Shown piece after piece: positions 38,361 through 49,200 of a stretch of DNA of 64,000 bases. The notes under the pieces are model-generated. The model searched no databases and had not been told where the DNA came from. It worked only from the letters and a program-made list of their open reading frames with translations. The stretch's first letter is position 1. Each line of letters starts with the position of its first letter. The position numbers and the translations under genes are program-made. Source of the DNA: Paralichthys olivaceus (Eukaryota; Chordata; Actinopteri; Pleuronectiformes; Paralichthyidae); NCBI RefSeq assembly GCF_024713975.1, contig NC_091114.1, positions 2,700,001 through 2,764,000 on the forward strand, in the 5' to 3' direction.

Positions 38361-39159
38361 GCCAAAAATAATTTTGGTCTTGACATTTTTGTTGTTTTGT
38401 GAATCCCCACATTGTGTTGTCTAACTTTGTAGGTGAAACGGGACTGTTCGTTTTTCTCATTTGGACTGTCGTCATGAAGATCATGGTTTTACAATTTATT
38501 TTTCTCAGCGTTAAATTCAACAAGTTTGGGAAATTGTGGATACAACATTAAGTTCTATCTAAGTTGATATAACAATATCGAAATAACAATTCATTATCGT
38601 TTGCTGACATTAATGTAAGTCATTAAAAATTCTGCCACAAGCAGTAGTGCTCTGATGTGGGTTTTCAGTATTAACCACATGGGATATTTCTTCAAATCAT
38701 ATAGAATGAATACCAATCACAGAACATATCCTCATACAGTATAATTATCTGAGAAAGGAGGAAAACAATTGGTCAAACTTTACTTTATTATTGTGTAAAG
38801 AAATCTAAGGGTATAACAAAACAATAGACATGATGGCAAGTACCTACACTTTATTTAATACAGGTACTTAATACTTCATACAAGTTTTACCAGCACATAA
38901 TTGCAGACTGATAATCTGTAAAAATTTAAACATGTCACATTCAATCCAGGTAATGAAAGGTGATCTGTTTACATGTAGAATATAAATCTGCCCTCATTAG
39001 AAACAAATGGTTCTTGAAATGCGTTCTCCTTATTTTTTTATTTTTAATTTTAACAACCAATTATTAGAAAGTATCGACACTGAAGGTGCACGACCTCGAT
39101 CGTGACTGTGGGCACCAGGGTGCGCTTCCTCCCCTGGTGGAGGAGCTAACAGTTAGCCG
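38361..39159. other. Intergenic DNA between the two rbm4 genes
   Basis: A/T-rich, with composition turning CpG-rich from about 39085. I see no gene or nameable repeat. Confidence 0.65.
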
Positions 39160-39288
39160 CGGCTCTGTGTGTGTAGCACCGTGTCCGCCTGGTCACGAGC
39201 TGCTAATGTAACGTAGCACTCGTCATTGGGTGAAGCAGCAGCCGCCATTTCATTCTGCGAGGGTCCGAACACAGTGCTGCTGCTGAAG
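39160..39288 (+). promoter_or_regulatory. rbm4: Second rbm4 promoter and non-coding exon 1
   Basis: CpG-rich sequence with a YY1-like GCCGCCATTT at 39241-39250. It is followed by a probable untranslated exon ending CTGCTGAAG before the donor GTAGGA at 39289. The splice partner is the acceptor TTCCTCAG ending at 40709, 18 bases before the ATG. Confidence 0.6.
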
Positions 39289-40709
39289 GTAGGAAACCCA
39301 GCCCCACGAAATGAATGCAACGCAAAAGCTCGCTTTGCCGTCGGAGTTAGCCACAGCGTTTTGAGTTTGGGAGGGTATGTCGAGCAAACGGGGCCTCTTT
39401 CATTCATACGTGCTAAGCTAACGCAACGATACACAATGGACGTGCAGCATATTAAACGTGGGGGAGCGTGTTACGTAACTCGATCACCGAGCGGAGCGGT
39501 GATGTAGACTTATGCGCCAAACCTGATAAGTTAGCGGACTCGGTTAGCTCGCTGCGGTTAATAGAAGTGAAATGCTCGTGCGGTGAGCGATGGGTGCGAT
39601 CGTCCGCGATGTGATCACAGTTTTTCCCAGGCCTTTTGATGCTAGCTACAGAAACATGACGTTGACGCGTCTGTGGCTCTGCATGTGCCGCTAGTTGCCT
39701 GCGCACAATTCAACAAAGCAGCGCACATGTGCGGAATCCCCCGTTCTACACCGAACACAGTGAGGATTGATTGTTGTGAAGTTGTTGCCTTCAATTTTGA
39801 TGTAATCAAGAGTGGGCACAGGAATCAATGAGTCCTTACCCGGTGCATTAGTCTCCATCCATACTAACCAGCGTCAGTCAAAATCAAATTCACATTTAGT
39901 TATAGGTGCTAGATGTGTTAACAGTTAAACAAGTTCAGCAGGAAGAGAAATATAGGTATATGCACTGTAAATACAATTATATTCACATATATTTTGATAT
40001 ACATTCTCCATAACTGGTTAATAACCTATTATAAACAAGATATGCACTCAGTGGGGGTTAGAATATTGGAAATCAAACCAGTCAACCATATTTATGTATA
40101 GGATACACTGGCATCAAACACAGTCACTATTAAACTTTGCATTTGTTTAAGCATGCATCACTTTTTCCTTGTTCTCTCAATGCACGTGCATACTTCTCCA
40201 AATTATCTTTGTATAGGTTAATTTAACATACATGTGTGGCATCCTGTTGTGTTGTTGTAGGACAGCGCTCATAGATATTAAACCTTAAGTCAAATTGTCC
40301 ATGATTCAGTTAAGAGTAAAGTCTTTTTTAAACCACAATAAAATGACTGGATATCTTATGTTTATTGGATATCAAAGTTCAAAGTGTTTTATTTGTCACA
40401 TAAACAGTCCTGTACAATGATATTCTTACTTTGCCTTCTACTAAAAATACTTTGCTTCGAAAAAAAAAAAAAAAAATATATATATCAATGTAATAGAATA
40501 TAAATGTGCAATAGAAAGTAATGCAGTGCGATGGACAGTAGAAAATGGATATCCATTGTTAGCAGGTTTCATTACATCACACCACATGAATGCATGTTAA
40601 CCAAGGTCCACATTTTTAGAGAAGAGTATTAATATTTTGACTGGTCCATCTTTCGATTGCCTCAGCAGTATTGTGGTACCAATAATCTTGATTTCCTCTC
40701 CTTCCTCAG
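39289..40709 (+). other. rbm4: Second rbm4 intron 1
   Basis: CpG-rich at first, then A/T-rich. Positions 40370-40485 carry a common fish repeat tail (AAGTTCAAAGTGTTTTATTTG, then CAATGATATTCTTACTTTGCC) ending in an A-run and TATATATA. Nothing else is supported. Confidence 0.6.
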
Positions 40710-40727
40710 TGACGTGGCAGCTCCAAA

Positions 40728-43700
40728 ATGGTGAAAATATTCATCGGGAACTTGTCAGCTGACACTACATCAGATGAGCTACGCTCTCTCTTCTCCCAGT
40801 ACGGCAAGATTTCAGAATGTACAATCGTCAAGAACTTTGGCTTCGTGCACATGGATAACAAAACGGAGGCAGAAGAGGCCATCCGCAACCTCCACCACTA
40901 TGAGCTCAATGGCCAGCCCATGAATGTAGAATTGAGCCGTGGCAATATAAAAGGATCCACCAAACTACATGTTGGCAACATCGCTTGTACCAACCAGGAG
41001 CTGAGGGCTAAGTTTGAAGAGTTTGGTTCCGTGGTGGAGTGTGACATAGTCAAAAACTATGCTTTTGTTCACATGGAGCAAATGGAAGATGCCATGGAGG
41101 CCATTAATCAGTTAGACAACACAGCTTTTAAAGGTGAACTGGGCTTTATGGGGACCTTACCCTTTATCACATATATAGTATGAAGAATTTTGAATTCTGG
41201 TCTTGTGAATTGACAGGTAAGTTGTGGATGTGCTACAGGTGAGTACAAAGAGAAAGATGAAGGGATATTGGTAAGCTGAAGATGGTAATGCTGCCCCAAA
41301 TACTTCTTATTTAAAGCTGGTATCCGTAATGTCATTTGTTATATCCGTCTGTATGGTAGATTGTAAATGATCACAAATAGGCACTTACTGCAATTTATGA
41401 TTTTCCCCACCAGGTCCCCCCTTCAGTTTAATACTAGAAGGAACAAACTGTGTATTTCTACCTAGCAAAACTCAGCTGCATCCATTAAGGACAGGGTGTG
41501 CACCAAAACTGTTTATATTTCATTTGGTCAGCATGCACGTGGTTTTCGGTGCGGTCATTGATTCCTGGCTGAATGTGCACAACCCACTCAAACTCTCTGC
41601 AACATGAACAGATGATGGCTCAGTGAGCATTTCTGCGGCACTCAGATGCAGAAATGCTAATTTGAGCTGACAAACTGTTGACTTATTTCAAGTTTAGCAC
41701 AAGGAAGTTTGAATTCCAAGCTTACTCGCAGTCTTCTGCGATAACTCAGAAATTTTTGGTGTCATGCTGTGGCAAGAAAGTTTTTCTGCATTAATTGGTC
41801 ATAAAATCTGATCTCATCTGAGTTACTGAGTACAGAGGAACAAAGTGTTGAAGCTTATAACAAACAATTCTAGTCCTTTTTTTTGTCTTTATTGAACACA
41901 TCCATTAAACATTCCCAGGGCTAGTGAAAAAAGGAGTGTACTCTTGAATTTAATAACTGGTGGATCGTCCTTTGGCAGCAACCACCTTAGATAATCACTT
42001 TCATTATCTTAGCTTTCATTACAGAGCTGCGTCAGCACAGATATGTTCTCAGGACGTCTGGTGTGAACGGCTCGGAGCTCTCCTGGGTTAAGGTCAGGAT
42101 TGTGACTAAACCACTCCAGAAGGTGTATTTTTATTTGAACTAATTGTATTTCACCTTTGGAATAAGGTTGGTGTGCATTAGGGTTAGTCAAGCTGCTCCT
42201 AAAGCTCCAGTGTGTAAGATTTAGGTGAAAGGGAACTATTGGCAGAAATTTACTGTAGAATAATCCTCATGATGTTTTCACTAGTTTGTTTCATCTAAAT
42301 TGTATGAATTGTAGTTTTCTTTACCCCAGAAAAGGCCCTTTATATTTAAATACTTTATATTTACATGGAGGGGACCCTCTCTACAGAGGCCGCCATGTTT
42401 TTTACATTAGTCCAGACTGAACAAACTAAACACCTTTTGAGTTTTTATGACAATTAAAGCTACCACAGGTTCTTTTTCATGTTTGGAAGGGGAGGGTGAG
42501 GTGAGGGGTGTTCAGCTGCAACATGCAACTTCAAAACTAGATATCACAAAATTCTACACACTGTACCTTTAAGCAAACCTACAGTGATATTCTTTGGAGA
42601 GCAGCGGCTTCCTCTGGTTCTTGACACTTTTTCCAACCTTTACTGTGAATGTTTGATGTGTCCAATACAAACAGGAAAAACACAATGATTTGTTTATTCA
42701 TTTCATATAGATTGTGTTTGTTCATTGTAAACGAGATGAAAATGCAGATCATTTTTAAAGGTTTGGTCAGTTCTTGTTACCGAATGAACATCAGTAAAGA
42801 TTGTGTTTTTTACTGCAGGATCCAAATAAAATGTGAAATGTTACGGATTTCAGCTTTAATAACGGGACTGTCTAATTCACCAATCATAGGCCATGTTTTA
42901 TCGTTACATTGGCGTATATAGTGCAGATTTTTGCTAGACTGATGGATTATGGGACTTTTGTATACCAGACAAGAAATGTCTTATATATTATTTGGAATAA
43001 ATGCAGGCATAAGTCCTTATTGAGTCTTTTCTTTTTAAGGCAAACTGATGAGCGTGAAGCTTTCGACTAGCCGCCTTCGTACTGCGCCGGGAATGGGAGA
43101 CAGATCGGGTTGTTATCGTTGCGGGCAGGAAGGCCACTGGTCCAAAGAATGCCCTCTAGACCAAAATGGCTACCACAAAAACGGTTCAGAGCCAGAGTCT
43201 GATGGATACGATGCCTCGAGATTTGGCGGGCGTGGTCACAACAGTGGTTATCATCCAGACTTCACTGGTGATCCAGATTATGGTGGCGGCTATGCTCCTG
43301 TACATGTGTTTTCACGGGGTTCTGGTCACAGCAGCATGGCGGGGTACAGAAGGGGTGCAGGCTATGAGAGTGCAATGAGATACGGGCCGCACCCAGGTTA
43401 TGGCATAAGCGCTGTTGCTGATCATAGCATGCCTCGGATGTATGGCAGCGAGGCGGCATACAGGGGCAACGGCTCACTCTATGGCGCGGTACCAGCCTAC
43501 CCGATGCGACGGTCGCCTTACGAGGAACGGGATCCGTACGGGGTCGTGGACTACTATGAAAAGTACAGGGCCAATTCTTACGGAGGCAGTTATTTCGAGG
43601 AACGCGGCGCCGTCCCCTTGCCTGCTCCATCAACCCCCTCCATAGCTATTATTCGGGAACGTCTTCCCCCCTCTAGCCTTGACCCATACGAGTGCCCTCC

Positions 43701-43893
43701 CCTCCCTCCTCCACCAGCCCCAGTCTCCTCATTCTATGCACGTGACCGGAGTCCGATACGGAGAGTCCCTGCCGAGGCAGACGGATATGCATATGATCGT
43801 TCGCGCCTTTCCCCGGTGCTGACCCTCCCAAGAAGCACTGCCTATGAACATCCTCGGGATCCCGGTGCTGAGCGGACAAGATATACATACTAA
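40728..43893 (+). CDS. rbm4: RBM4-type RNA-binding protein, second tandem copy
   Basis: Two coding exons, 40728-41133 and 43040-43893, give 419 aa. RRM1 runs from residue 1 (IFIGNL, RNP1 KNFGFVHM) and RRM2 from about 77 ([15 protein letters not shown]). A CCHC zinc knuckle [14 protein letters not shown] lies at 160-173, followed by a Tyr/Gly-rich tail with [12 protein letters not shown] and [20 protein letters not shown]. Relative to the first copy, RRM2 is two residues shorter between KLHVGNI and LRAKF, and the tail has about 36 more residues. The intron breaks the same Gly codon in both genes. It is longer here (1.9 kb against 351 bases), partly because of a MITE and a Tc1 fragment. Reading through the intron ends the frame at 151 residues. 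The likely role is the same as copy 1 (splice-site choice), with possible division of labour. Confidence 0.95.
41869..42190 (-). mobile_element. Fragment of a third Tc1-like element in second rbm4 intron
   Basis: TTTATTGAACACATCCATTAA, ACATTCCCAGGGCTAGTGAA, TTTAATAACTGGTGGATCGT and CCTTTGGCAGCAACCACCTT form the non-coding terminal part of a common fish Tc1 family. It carries no usable transposase frame and no opposite end. Confidence 0.65.
42200..42572. mobile_element. TTAA-flanked MITE, family A, copy 2
   Basis: Very similar to 33268-33630 over its full length. Shared blocks include GGGAACTATTGGCAGAAATT, TACTGTAGAATAATCCTCAT, GGCCGCCATGTTTTTTACAT and CACACTGTACCTTTAA. The left end has decayed (TAAAGCTCCAG instead of TTAAAGGTCCAG). 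An extra 10-15 bases lie near the middle (ATACTTTATATTTACATGG). Confidence 0.8.
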
Positions 43894-44512
43894 TCTGTTT
43901 CCCAAACAGCAAGATAGGATAGCCCAAGTGCAATTGGAATCACTAAAAATTAAATGTTACAGTGTGTCTCATTGGTAATATCAGGGGCAAAAGTCAGCCC
44001 GTGTGGGTAGTATGGACAAGGTGACAATAAAGCTTTCCAATTATCCAACAACTAGAATTCAGTGGAAATGGTTGAATGCACCCACATGACGCTGTGATCT
44101 CATTCCAGCTTATACTACAAAATGCAGAGCAACGAATGCTCAGTTGACCTCCGTTCATCTTCCTATTTACATGTTGTGATATTGGTGCAGTTCTGAAATG
44201 GCGTAGTTTAATGTGAAAGTGCAGAGATTGAGTTTTTCTACAAACTGGTTGATCCATCCATTTGTGATACTGTAAAAACAAAAAAAAAATCCCCCCTCCC
44301 CCATATAGTAGCAGTATGTTCATACAATATTTAGATTAATTCAATAGAAACACATAAAATTAATGCATGGTGCATGTTTTAGAGGTGAGTCTTAGGGTTA
44401 TGTTAATTCAATTTAATGAATTCTTTTCAGCAGCGTCTTTGTGTATTTCTGTCTATTCATTTGTGTTGATGTAAGTTTACATTGTTACTGCATATATAAA
44501 TCAAAAAATAAA
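43894..44512 (+). promoter_or_regulatory. rbm4: Second rbm4 3' UTR with poly(A) signals
   Basis: AATAAA occurs at 44026-44031 and 44507-44512, either of which could end the transcript. Unlike copy 1, no donor is evident just after the stop. Confidence 0.5.
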
Positions 44513-46100
44513 TTTCAATACCTTATGCCTCATCACCTACATTGGTAAATGGGGGGGTTACATGTCAAACCTGTACAAATATAGACCTGCACAAAATGAA
44601 AAATTATTATACTTTTGTAATTGGGATAATATGAAACCTATTTGTGGAATTGTGTTGAAGAACTTTCCAAGCTGCATTTTGGTCATGTTTTTTAATAGTC
44701 ACATTACTTGTTTTAAATTTATTTTCAGTGCTGTGATATATATGAGGCTTTACGCTTTCAACATATGTTGTAGTTCCATGAGAAAATTATCTCAATTGCC
44801 TGTGCTGTCTGTCTTGATTTCTAACTATTAGGTCAAAATTAAAACCTGTTTAAAGACTGACTCTTATGTGTGTTGAATAATGTGGTATACTGATCTGGTA
44901 TACTGCTCATCAGTTGCAATTTTGTTATATAGAAAGTAAAAATTGGAAGATTAGCTCAGTGATCGCAACCACAAGCAAGGGACTGTGATAAGTGATGGTT
45001 TCAGGTTATATGAAGTAAAGTTAGCAGGTGTGTAAGGATCAAAATAATCCTAATAGTAAAATTCTTATCTTTTAACTTTAAGTACAATGCCACAGTTTGG
45101 ATTCAGCTGACTGAATCAACATCTTCCATCTGCAGACAAGCCGACCTTCTGGTTAGCAGACGGCAGCTGTACCCCCTCAGTCACCAGGCACACCTACTGG
45201 CAGATATCTTTGTTTGGGTTAAATCTTATTCTCCAAAATGATATTTTGTAAATGCTCTCTAAAACGTAAAGACTTTATTTTCTTTCACTATCATCAATCA
45301 AAAATAATTTTGACCAGATAAGTTGAAATATTAACAGAAAATGGGTACTAAAGTCAACTTTCTTGTCAGTTCTACTATGTATGTTTCTGATCTCCGGTGT
45401 AAACATAAGTAGACAGAACATATAAGTATACAACATATTAAGTAATAAAAACAGAGTAAAACACAGTATGCAGTCAAAAGGCACATGGTGGATAGGATGA
45501 GAGTTTTGCAAATGGGAATAGTGAGAAAATGGATTGAGAGTGCAAAGATACTTACTATACTTACCAATACTAGAAAATGGCAGTTAAGTTAGCAGCAGTT
45601 GTAGTATGATGAGCAGCATTTACGTTAAAATAAGGTGAAGTTACTACAATAAGTGATGCATGTTGTCATTGAAAAACGAGTTCAGGTAGATTCAGTAACA
45701 GTTCTTGTTATTAAAGCACTGTGTTGTTGTTCAGTTGATTTAACAGTAATTATTGACAATACAATTACACATCCGTTAATACAAAAAACGATCCGAATCC
45801 AAACACTGGTGGAAACAAAAGATTTAGTCATTATTGATTTTAAAGGAGGTTCATTTGATTAAAACTGAAAAAATGACAATCGACTCTTGATTGTTAGTGA
45901 CAATTATAAATTATAATTATATAATTATAAAAAGAAAGTTTTTAATGTTTTTTTTTGTTCCTGTTTAGTTCATCACAAACAAACGTAGGCCGGATATGGC
46001 GTCACGGCTACGTATACCAGTATTGATAGCCGGATCAGCCAATAGACTTTCATAATGAGGATACTGGGGAGGGTCTTACTCTGGCCAATAGGAATGCTTT
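44513..46100. other. Intergenic DNA between second rbm4 gene and sf1
   Basis: A/T-rich with short ORFs that contain nothing recognisable. An A/T inverted stretch (ATTATAATTATATAATTATAA) lies at about 45905-45930. From 45980 the sequence becomes CpG-containing and merges into the sf1 promoter. Confidence 0.6.
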
Positions 46101-46259
46101 ATTCTACAGCGCTCATCCTTTGTGGTTTTCTGTTCGGCGCCATTTTGATGAAGAATTGTGAGTAGTGACTGCAGCTAGTACTCAGATATTTCCCCCAGTT
46201 TCAACCAACTTCTACCTGAACCGACTGACGTTTTACAGAAACGTAGCAGTTGTCTGAAA
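45980..46259 (+). promoter_or_regulatory. sf1: sf1 promoter and 5' UTR
   Basis: Two CCAAT-type boxes (CAGCCAATAGAC at about 46036 and TGGCCAATAGGA at about 46082) precede a YY1-like GCGCCATTTTG at 46137-46147. No TATA box is seen. Transcription probably starts near 46135-46150, giving a 5' UTR of about 110 bases. Confidence 0.6.
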
Positions 46260-49200
46260 ATGGCCACGGGAGCAAATGCAACTCCTTTAGGGAAGTTGCA
46301 TCCCAGTATCGGCGCTAAACGAGGATTTGACGCCGGGCCTGGGTCGGGGAACGGGCTGATGCCGACACCGGGGCCGCCTGCATCCTTCCCCTCGCTACAA
46401 GCTTTCCAGCCCACGATGCCAGCCGCGTCTTTCCCACAGCCACACCCGTTCAACCCGGCGGCTGGGTTTTCGACCCAGGCTCCACAGCCACCTCCAGGGG
46501 CCGGACTGGGTAACCAAGGTAAAATCAACGTCCGACGTTTTAAACGGCGAACGCATTGAGCGCCTGATGCTGCATGAGTCAATGCTAGCCAGCTAATGTG
46601 GCTAACTAACATGGCCTGACGTCAAAGGGCCCCGCGTCATGCCGTGGCCCTGCACGAAATGGAGTTAGTTGATTTATGGCTATAACGACAAAATGTTGTG
46701 TCACATTGAACTCAAATCATGCCAGAGGCTCAGCTTAGCTAAATGGAAGAAGTTAACACAGCTCCGGTGTAAATGAAATGTTTAACGAGTAATCTAATCC
46801 TTAGAGTCTGTGTTATGTATTTCAAATTAAAAGGCTCCTGTGTTGAGCCCTGCTTTAAGGATCGGCACTTAAAATCGCTCGTCAACTCTCCTGGCTTACA
46901 AGGTCATGCTTGAATTTACATCCATCACGTAGGGTGCGTCGAAGCCGCGAACCAATATGCATTAACTTCCCTGTTTCTCGGTAGATTTCGGTAAGAAATC
47001 AAGGAAGAAGAGTCGGTGGAGCAGCGAGACGCCTGATCAGAAGACGGTCATACCAGGCATGCCCACTGTTATTCCACCTGGATTGACCCGGGATCAAGAG
47101 AGAGCATATATAGGTAAATGCTTATTAAGTATCTGGTTTAAAAAAAAAAAAAAAGTCACGTTGTTGATTTGAAATGCAGTTTTGTTGTTTCTCATCAATT
47201 GCATCTGTTTGAGGTTGTAGTTTTCTAACTTGATGCATACACGTCTGTGCTGTTTGCTGCATTCCCAACAGCTAGAGCTCTCTAAAGGCACCAACAAGAT
47301 GCATTAGCAACTTAAAACTTTGGATTACATTTCCCATCTAATCATCAGTAACAAATATGGTGTTATGCAAAAAGCGAAATGTCTAATTTTGCTCCAACTG
47401 TTGAGATGAAGCAATAGTTTCTGATGCATAGTGATAATAACTTGTTGATGTAAGGTGGCGATTAAGCTCATGTCTCTTTAATTGAGGTAAATTGGTTCTG
47501 TTGTGGTGTACTTACAGTTTGCATACCATCGGGCACCCATTAGCAAGAGGAGTTTGACATAGATGATTAAACACCACTGCTTGCTGATTTCTGTCCTGAG
47601 CTGCAGGTCACTGTTCAATGTCTTGCCTGATCCCTTTACACGTCATCAGTAATGTTCCTGTGCATGGAGACGTTCCTCATAATGTTCTAACATGCCAAAG
47701 TATGCTTCTGTTTATATCGATCCAAGTGTGAGCAATGCTGCTTCAATGGCAAAACTATCCAAATATTTAAACTACTCAACCAGTTGGTTTAGTAGTCATA
47801 CAATTGGGACACACTGTCATTGTGTTCTTAGTTTGGCCTGTTTTATTAAAGAAGGATCATGTGATTCCAGTTTTTAACCACATATGCCTTTCAGCAGCAG
47901 TGTAGCACCAACACACTGTCTTCACAGGCCCTCAGCTGGGTGTTCTGAAGCAGATGAAACCTTTTGTCAATAACTGACTTTGTTATTGATGTTGTTCACT
48001 CATTGGTAATGGTTGTACTTCCTTGGTATGTAAACATTCATTTGTGCCCACCTCTCCTTGTCATACTTATCATTTCCTTTGCTCATGTGGTAGATCCCCT
48101 AAAATGATCCAAGGGAAACATTTTAAGATGCAATTGCTGTGAGCCACAATTCACAGGCCCCGTATTCTCCTCTATAATCCAGAGTAATCATTGCAGTAAT
48201 CAGTTAATCTCTGTTTGGGGGTTATTTTCACTGCAATTTTCATGATGTGCATGAGATGACTGATTGATTTATTTCTTCACTGCCTTCAATATATAAGAAT
48301 TGTTTCTTTGTCACTGCAGCCCCTCAGTATTAGATCTATGGAGTGATGTCATCACCCGTATTGTTATTGAAACTTGGAAAACAAATAGACCAATCAGTGA
48401 TTTATTTCTTTTTGACTCAGCTGTGTCCTTTAAATGCCAAAGCCTGTAAACACAAAATGCTACAGTATCAGAAACCCTGTCTCCATGGAACCAATCCTCA
48501 CCCAGGGTTTGAAGTGGTAAAGGCATTTTTAGGAATCACAGTCTAGTCGTTTACTGACATGTTGCCATGTTGATTCATTGTCTGATAGAAGGTTAGTCTT
48601 GTTTGTGCTAATGTAAATCTACCTATAGAACATTATGATATTGGGTAAATGCCTCTTATGTCCTCAGAAATGCCTTAGAGTCTTACTAGATGTTCATTTT
48701 AACTCCCTTTGTTTTTTAAACAGACTCACCATTTATTGTTTTACCATAGTAATAAATGGGACAGTGCTCTCATGTGCAGAGCGTTGTCTCTCTGATGTTG
48801 TTGTGGTAACCACATTTCTCTCCATCCTTGTTTTTCTTTCCTAACCTGAATTCTTCCAGTCCAACTGCAGATTGAAGACCTGACTCGTAAACTGCGTACA
48901 GGAGACCTGGGAATCCCTGTTAACCCTGAGGACAGGTCGGAAAAAGATTAAACCCACGAACAGTAACATTTTCTCTACCTTCTTGACTTTTTGGAAGACA
49001 AATGTTGATTTTCTGTATATATGTGGTGGTTAGTCTAAATCTAAAATTCTAAAGTAATAAGCTGGTAGACTGTTACTTTAGTTAGCCATCTTCTAATTTA
49101 AGAGCAGTGTTGTTCAAAATATTTAGAGTTAATGCACTTTACCAAAGCCTAGTGCTAGAAAAGAATAAATCTACATTTGTATCTTTATTAAGTCTACTAA

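Noticed and set aside
46175..46612. 145-codon minus-strand ORF at sf1 exon 1
   Set aside because: Shadow of the G/C-rich sf1 exon 1. The + strand frame matches SF1.
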